Origin: Spirochaetia bacterium
GTDB lineage: Bacteria > Spirochaetota > Spirochaetia > JABMQR01
Direction of reading: 5' to 3'
Length of the DNA: 9,277 nt
Assembly: GCA_016784705.1 (NCBI GenBank)
Contig: JADHUD010000080.1
Location: 1-9,277, forward strand
A model generated the notes under the pieces. The model searched no databases. It had not been told where the DNA came from and saw nothing but the letters and a program-made list of their open reading frames with translations. The position numbers and the translations under genes are program-made. Every line of letters starts with the position of its first letter. Position 1 is the stretch's first letter. Positions 5,366 through 9,277 of the stretch are shown here, piece by piece.

Positions 5366-6256
5366 CTAGTATAAATGGATTTCATCATATTTTTTAATTT
5401 TCTCTATAATGTTTGATTCAGCTTCATCATATATCTCTTTTATCATTTCATCACCCAAATTATAAATCCTGTCTTCAAAATCTGTTGAATCTATTCTATT
5501 AAACAGACGCTCTTTTGCCTGCTTTAAATCTTTTCCGTAAATATGAAAGGAATCTGCCTGCCAATTCATACGACCTAATTTCACTTCTTTTCCTGATCTT
5601 CTTGAAATCTCCGCAGCAATTATTTCTTTGTTAAACATGGTAAAACCAAACATATTCATAAAATTTGCGCCCCAGGCATCATTGGAACGAAAACGAATGT
5701 TGCAGTTAAGATACCATACGCCATCATCCTCTAAAATCCTATACCACAACGACTGCAAGCAAGGAGGGTCAAAGACGTCAAGATCCAGGTTCGGCATCCA
5801 GGTTATCATTTGAGCTTGCCGGGTAAATGGCTGCTTTACAAGTTTTTCTATAACATTTTCAATTTGATCTATCTTAAATTCTCCAGTTTCTTCAGACTTT
5901 CCATCTAATAATTCTTTCCACACCCCGTATTTCTTCAATCTGCCATGATACGTATATTCCCAACGTGTATCTTTTGGATCATTCATGTTTTTACACCAAT
6001 GATCCTTCACGCCTTGAATCTCCATAACATATTCTTTCAAGTCTCCTATTCCTCCAGGAAATGATTTATGAATCATAGGATCTGAAAGTGGATCTTCAAT
6101 TGTGATATTCATGGTACAATCAAGACTTTTAGGATCTTCAGGTTTATCATATTGAGTCTCAAATTCAATACCTTTTGCATATAGACTTATTAGAGCAGCC
6201 TCATAAGCTTCTGCCAGCGATTTTTTTTGGACAGTTAGTACAGGAATATTTTTCAT
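5366..6256 (-). CDS. Thymidylate synthase-family protein, long archaeal-like type
   Basis: 296 residues from the chosen start. Thymidylate synthase methylates dUMP with methylene-tetrahydrofolate. Landmarks, numbered on this start: TRQAQMITW (about 145-153, the phosphate-binding Arg region), DPPCLQSLW with catalytic Cys about 166, RFRSNDAWGANFMN with Arg 190, Asp 193 and Asn 201, and ADSFHIY with His 238 and Tyr 240. The Asn marks dUMP rather than dCMP preference in the classical enzymes. The usual His after the Cys is Leu, and the classical N-terminal ELLWFL motif is absent. Instead there is HKSFPGGIGDLKEYV, as I recall from archaeal-type synthases. AAGGA lies eight bases before ATG 6256; ATGs at 6265 and 6325 lack spacing or overlap the ABC gene. 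It could be a housekeeping dTMP enzyme or act on a modified nucleotide. Confidence 0.85.
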   Translation of the reverse strand: MKNIPVLTVQKKSLAEAYEAALISLYAKGIEFETQYDKPEDPKSLDCTMNITIEDPLSDPMIHKSFPGGIGDLKEYVMEIQGVKDHWCKNMNDPKDTRWEYTYHGRLKKYGVWKELLDGKSEETGEFKIDQIENVIEKLVKQPFTRQAQMITWMPNLDLDVFDPPCLQSLWYRILEDDGVWYLNCNIRFRSNDAWGANFMNMFGFTMFNKEIIAAEISRRSGKEVKLGRMNWQADSFHIYGKDLKQAKERLFNRIDSTDFEDRIYNLGDEMIKEIYDEAESNIIEKIKKYDEIHLY

Positions 6257-6296
6257 TTTATTCATCCTTTTTATGGAAAAGATAGGAATATTCAAA

Positions 6297-6325
6297 ATTC
6301 TAATGAATTGATAAAGGAAAAACAA
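6297..6325 (-). promoter_or_regulatory. Possible promoter of the thymidylate synthase-like gene
   Basis: TTGTTT (6325-6320), 17 bp, then TAGAAT (6302-6297) gives three and five matches to the -35 and -10 boxes. It overlaps the last codons of the ABC gene. The leader would be about 34 bases and include the AAGGA ribosome site. It would let the synthase gene be expressed independently of the upstream ABC gene. Confidence 0.35.
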
Positions 6326-8033
6326 GTGCTTGGCACCGTCTACTCCCCTGTCCTACAGCACTGTCCACCCGATGCGTTATCAATAGTGTTATCATATGCG
6401 TAAGATCAACTTTGTCCAGGATCTGGTCCAGCATTCCCTGCGGGAGATTGTTTTCGGGTTCATCCAGAATCAGTATGTGCGGGTTGCGGAGCAGAGCCCG
6501 GGCAATGGCAAGACGCTGCCGCTGTCCGCCGGATATCAGCATACCCTGTTCCCCGATAAAACTGTCGTACTGATCAGGGAGATCCATGATAAAATCATGA
6601 ATAAGAGCCTTTTTACAGGCTTGCTCAACTAATTCCCGATCAACCGCCCCACTGGAGGCTGCTCTATTTTCAAAAGCACTATCTAACCCATAGGTCAAAT
6701 TCTCCAGAATACTTCCGGGAAACAACATGGGTTCCTGACCGACAAATCCCATTAATCTTCGTACTGAGTTAATATCCAAGTCTTTTAAAGGTTTTCCATT
6801 GATATATATCTCACCAGTCAGAGGTTGATAGAAGCCCATCAGCAGATAAATCAGGGTGCTTTTCCCTATGCCGCTTGGACCTTGAATAAGAAAAAAATCA
6901 CCCATACTGCAGGAAAAGCTCAGATTCTCTAATACAGGACGTTCACTGCTTCCATACCCGAAGGTTACTTGCCGAAATTCAATAGAAGTAATTTCATTAA
7001 TAATAATACCAGCAGAAGCCTTCGACGTTTTTTGAGTTTCAGATACTCGCAAATCTTCTCCTGCACCATCCATCGGATCGGACCCATTCAGTATAGATAC
7101 TAACCTTTTCATTGATTCCCGGCCTTCCAGCATTGAGGGAATTGCTCCCAGGGCTGAACGTGCATAGCTGTTTACCAACCCCACCGCTACATAGAATGAG
7201 ATAAGCTCTCCAATGGTATTGGTTCCGGAAATAACAAACAGCCCTCCCAGTAAAAGAACTACCACTCCACTTATCATAAGTGTTTGACGCTGTATTACTC
7301 CCAGTAGCGTCGAGAGCCATGCAACTCGTTTATGGCTGGTTTGCAGGGCATCAACAGCAGTATCCTGATGGGCAATTTCCTGATGCTCCGCAGATGAGGT
7401 GTGGATTAATTCGTTAAAACGCAGTATAAAGCTGACGCCCTTACTGAATCCGGAGAATATTTTGTGATACGCACGGACCTCTTTTCTAAACTTCCGGCTG
7501 AGCCAGGTACTCAACAGGCCAATAACAGGGGTTAATGCGAGAAAAATCACAAATAGGATGATATTGATGGATCCCAGCACCACCGCCATTCCCAGGGTAA
7601 TCAGCACACCCGGGATAAACTGGGTAAGGAAGGAGGTGAACAGATAGTCAACTCTGAGGGTATCCTGCACTACCTGCGACTGGAGCAGATCACGATCTTT
7701 TTGGGACAGATGCATACGTGAGTAACTGAGAATACTGCGTATCAGGGTTTTGCGCAGGTGAGCGATACTTTTTTTGATGATATTCAAGGTGAGTCGTTTG
7801 TTCAGCAGCTGCATGGCTGCATTCAGAAGCAGGAGGCCGGTTATAATTCCAAGCGTTATATAGAGATTTGTCACACTGCCTTCGGGTATATGTACATCAA
7901 ACACCTGGTTTACAAACATGGCCAATGGCAGCAAACTGGCTGATCCAATAATTGAGAGTATTACCGATAATCCAATTCCAAATGGATGATTTCTCACAAT
8001 CTGCCGCATTTGAGAAGGTTGCTTTTTATGCAT
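6300..8033 (-). CDS. ABC exporter half-transporter (membrane domain fused to ATPase domain), C-terminally curtailed
   Basis: 577 residues. The membrane domain (1 to about 310) has six helices, near 16-42, 55-77, 137-156, 158-178, 250-270 and 275-295. The ATPase domain shows the A-loop Tyr 360, Walker A GPSGIGKST (385-393), Q-loop Gln 433, signature LISGGQRQR (499-507), Walker B ILILDE (520-525) and switch His 554. Such proteins dimerise and export lipids, peptides or drugs; the substrate is unknown. Two oddities stand out. The D-loop, normally SALD, reads ENNL. After THR (555) the expected 30-40 residue closing segment is replaced by 22 unrelated residues, VDSAVGQGSRRCQALVFPLS and IH, with no continuation in the other frames. 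A shortened or chimeric tail is likely. The start is the first ATG after an in-frame TGA, with a poor ribosome site. The gene lies downstream of, and on the same strand as, the IS transposase. Confidence 0.88.
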   Translation of the reverse strand: MHKKQPSQMRQIVRNHPFGIGLSVILSIIGSASLLPLAMFVNQVFDVHIPEGSVTNLYITLGIITGLLLLNAAMQLLNKRLTLNIIKKSIAHLRKTLIRSILSYSRMHLSQKDRDLLQSQVVQDTLRVDYLFTSFLTQFIPGVLITLGMAVVLGSINIILFVIFLALTPVIGLLSTWLSRKFRKEVRAYHKIFSGFSKGVSFILRFNELIHTSSAEHQEIAHQDTAVDALQTSHKRVAWLSTLLGVIQRQTLMISGVVVLLLGGLFVISGTNTIGELISFYVAVGLVNSYARSALGAIPSMLEGRESMKRLVSILNGSDPMDGAGEDLRVSETQKTSKASAGIIINEITSIEFRQVTFGYGSSERPVLENLSFSCSMGDFFLIQGPSGIGKSTLIYLLMGFYQPLTGEIYINGKPLKDLDINSVRRLMGFVGQEPMLFPGSILENLTYGLDSAFENRAASSGAVDRELVEQACKKALIHDFIMDLPDQYDSFIGEQGMLISGGQRQRLAIARALLRNPHILILDEPENNLPQGMLDQILDKVDLTHMITLLITHRVDSAVGQGSRRCQALVFPLSIH

Positions 8034-8048
8034 ATTGATTACCGTGCA

Positions 8049-8078
8049 ATTGTATCATTATGCTAATGATTGTATCAT
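8049..8078 (-). promoter_or_regulatory. Paired 10-bp direct repeats upstream of the ABC gene
   Basis: ATTGTATCAT occurs at 8049-8058 and 8069-8078, identical and exactly 20 bp apart, close to two helical turns, so both face the same side of the DNA. They lie 16-45 bases before the ABC start. On the minus strand each contains TACAAT, a passable -10 box, though no good -35 fits. A regulator binding site overlapping the promoter is the natural reading, by inference. Confidence 0.45.
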
Positions 8079-8127
8079 CTAAACCAGGTTAAAACCAGCA
8101 CTGCCTGGCACTAGTATAATGTATAAT

Positions 8128-8820
8128 TTAAAGTGTCGGATATAGTCTTCTTAGTTTTATACGAGCATCCTCACAGGAGAATTGCCATTTTACTGGAGTC
8201 TGGTTATTGTTACGGTTAATAACCCATTGGCACACTTCTTCTCGCATAGTCTCAATTGTTTCAATACGACGACCTAAACATTGTCTTGAGAGCACACTCA
8301 ACTCTATTTCTGCAATATTCAGCCAACTCCCATGCTTTGGGGTGTAATGAATTTCCAGCCGCTCAGCCAGTCGCCGTGCATGTTCTGGTGGAAAAGCTGC
8401 ATACAGCGATGCAATGCCATGCGTATTTAAATTATCAAGAATGAGAATAATGCGCTTGGCTTGAGGATACCTATCCTCAAGCATGCTCCTGGTAAACTCA
8501 GCCCATTCCATACGCCCGCGTCGTTCAGTAATAGCAATATGTCTCTTTCCAGCCAATGGTTCGACTTCCAGAAATATATCAGCAACACCTTTTCTCACAT
8601 ATTCGTGATCAATCAGTTCAGGATGTCCAGAAGCCATAGGGATAGCCGGTGCAACCTCTCCAACAAGCTGCTTATTTGATTCATCCATACAGATAACTGG
8701 ATATGCTGCATCATACGCCCGATGATATACTCCCAACACATCTTCCATATTCGCTACGAACTCGGCGTTTCCGTCCGGAGGTATTTTCCAGTAGGTGGAG
8801 CGGTGAGGCTGAAGTTCGTT
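8128..8820 (-). CDS. IS630 transposase, catalytic DDE part (reached by -1 frameshift)
   Basis: 230 residues continuing from the upstream frame: NELQPHRSTYWKIPPDGNAE, then MEDVLGVYHR. Catalytic acids, counted from that Met, are Asp 22 in ICMDES, Asp 105 in LILDNLNTH, and Glu 147 or 149 in GSWLNIAEIEL; HYTPKHGSW is also typical of the family. An ATG at 8748 exists but would drop 24 conserved residues and has no ribosome site, so expression through a frameshift fusion is preferred. The fused protein would be 377 residues, normal for IS630. The frame is intact to its TAA with no other damage, so the element may be active. Confidence 0.92.
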   Translation of the reverse strand, partial: NELQPHRSTYWKIPPDGNAEFVANMEDVLGVYHRAYDAAYPVICMDESNKQLVGEVAPAIPMASGHPELIDHEYVRKGVADIFLEVEPLAGKRHIAITERRGRMEWAEFTRSMLEDRYPQAKRIILILDNLNTHGIASLYAAFPPEHARRLAERLEIHYTPKHGSWLNIAEIELSVLSRQCLGRRIETIETMREEVCQWVINRNNNQTPVKWQFSCEDARIKLRRLYPTL

Positions 8821-9260
8821 TTTTTTAAAGTATTTTGGATCGTCATAGGTGATACCTGATCAACTATGTTCAACTCAACCACTTTTTCAGCCAGCAACCG
8901 AACGGTCCACCGAGAACGACCTCCCGGGGGATCGCTACAGGCTAAGGCAATAAGATGCGCCTCAAACTTACCATCAAATTTTATGGGATTAGGTGGTGTT
9001 TCCCTCTTTTTGCGCTGCAGGGAAGCTTCAAGTCCTTCTTCAACAAAACGTTTCTTCAGTCGCTCAATAGATTTTGGTGATAACCCGGTAGCTATACCTA
9101 CTGTTTCTTCGGTTGCATGTGGTCCATGCTCTCCTTGATCTACTAATAACAATGCACGAGCTAACAGTACTGATCGGGCAGCTTTCTGTCCGGTTTTAGA
9201 GAATTTGTCCAAATACTCTCTTTCTTCTTGTGTTAATGTTACTTTATAACGTATTACCAT
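8754..9260 (-). CDS. IS630 transposase, N-terminal DNA-binding part (0 frame)
   Basis: 168 residues in frame 0. The first 147 (to TLKK) are genuine transposase sequence, with a helix-turn-helix around 47-75 (VGIATGLSPKSIERLKKRF) followed by RSRWTVRLLAEKV, the second winged-helix-like segment that helps bind the inverted repeats. The last 21 residues, from TNFSL, are out-of-frame tail. AAGGAG five bases before the ATG gives a firm start. A short product ending here could act as a repressor of transposition, as in other two-frame insertion sequences, but that is inference. The gene is complete within the window. Confidence 0.92.
   Translation of the reverse strand: MVIRYKVTLTQEEREYLDKFSKTGQKAARSVLLARALLLVDQGEHGPHATEETVGIATGLSPKSIERLKKRFVEEGLEASLQRKKRETPPNPIKFDGKFEAHLIALACSDPPGGRSRWTVRLLAEKVVELNIVDQVSPMTIQNTLKKTNFSLTAPPTGKYLRTETPSS
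8819..8826 (-). promoter_or_regulatory. A8 slippery site for -1 frameshift or transcriptional slippage
   Basis: On the minus strand, codons TTA AAA AAA precede ACG in frame 0. The heptamer A AAA AAA fits a tandem -1 slip, after which reading continues AAC GAA CTT CAG and restores the conserved NELQPHR. Eight consecutive A residues could equally cause RNA polymerase slippage, adding one base. An indel mutation in the run would also look like this. Confidence 0.7.
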
Positions 9261-9277
9261 AACCGCTCCTTGTAAAA

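Larger units (their letters stand above)
8112..9277 (-). mobile_element. IS630-family insertion sequence, right end outside the window
   Basis: A complete two-frame IS630-type transposase (8128-9260) defines the element. IS630 elements insert at TA dinucleotides. The downstream boundary is probably just past the transposase stop, near the TA-rich CTAGTATAATG at 8112-8122. The upstream terminal inverted repeat lies beyond 9277, so neither end can be proven from this window. The reading direction is toward the ABC gene, so IS transcription could enter it. Confidence 0.75.

Noticed and set aside
6257..6325. Upstream starts for the thymidylate synthase-like protein (6325 and 6265)
   Set aside because: 6325 overlaps the ABC tail and lacks a ribosome site; at 6265 the AAGG abuts the ATG with no spacing. 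The ATG at 6256 has AAGGA eight bases upstream.
7039..7320. 93-codon minus-strand ORF within the ABC gene
   Set aside because: Out-of-frame shadow of the membrane/ATPase linker region of the ABC exporter.
8866..9138. Plus-strand 90-codon ORF opposite the transposase
   Set aside because: Antisense shadow of the transposase N-terminal frame.
1..9277. CRISPR array, tRNA or rRNA genes
   Set aside because: No regularly spaced repeat-spacer pattern and no tRNA-like cloverleaf or rRNA core sequence was recognised; the repeats found are too few and irregularly spaced.

Overview
This looks like an accessory, rearranged stretch of a bacterial chromosome. Nearly all intact genes lie on the minus strand, are small, and are separated by gene relics and short repeated sequences. 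Clear AGGAG-type ribosome sites and AT-rich genes beside more GC-rich segments fit an anaerobic low- to mid-GC bacterium. The RNase II-family relic and the toxin-antitoxin and DUF4143-type ATPase content made me think of Spirochaetota (Treponema or Spirochaeta-like). That placement is inference and weak.

Layout. Positions 1-127 hold the frame-disrupted 3' end of a plus-strand gene. Two complete type II toxin-antitoxin operons follow on the minus strand: Phd/YefM antitoxin with PIN/VapC toxin (131-771), then Phd/YefM antitoxin with RelE/ParE toxin (911-1529). Each has a good candidate promoter, and the first appears to be leaderless. Positions 1530-2358 contain no intact gene. They carry one copy of a short dispersed repeat, a GC-rich segment with hairpins, and the left copy of a longer repeat. 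A 454-residue AAA-type ATPase with a DUF4143/nuclease-like C-terminus occupies 2359-3723 on the plus strand. It is flanked by direct repeats that share an 84-bp block at 89% identity, and its last codons lie inside the right copy.

Positions 3781-4457 hold decayed pieces: the conserved C-terminal part of an RNase II/R (RNB) enzyme that reads into a repeat, then two unrecognised coding remnants. From 4515 rightward, minus-strand genes resume: a six-helix membrane protein (probably DUF4386-like), a thymidylate synthase-fold enzyme of the longer archaeal-like type, and an ABC exporter half-transporter whose nucleotide-binding domain ends abruptly. At the right edge lies an IS630-family insertion sequence whose transposase is split by an apparent -1 frameshift at an A8 run.

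How the parts relate. The TA pairs are self-contained stabilising or defence-type modules. The synthase, membrane protein and ABC protein do not form an obvious pathway. The recurring theme is insertion and decay: a 30-bp core repeat occurs three times (two copies identical), longer direct repeats bracket the ATPase, an integron-attC-like half site lies between two cassette-like genes, and an IS closes the region. I do not see a clearly new multi-gene system. The strongest lead is the repeat-flanked ATPase unit, followed by the accessory thymidylate synthase-like gene.
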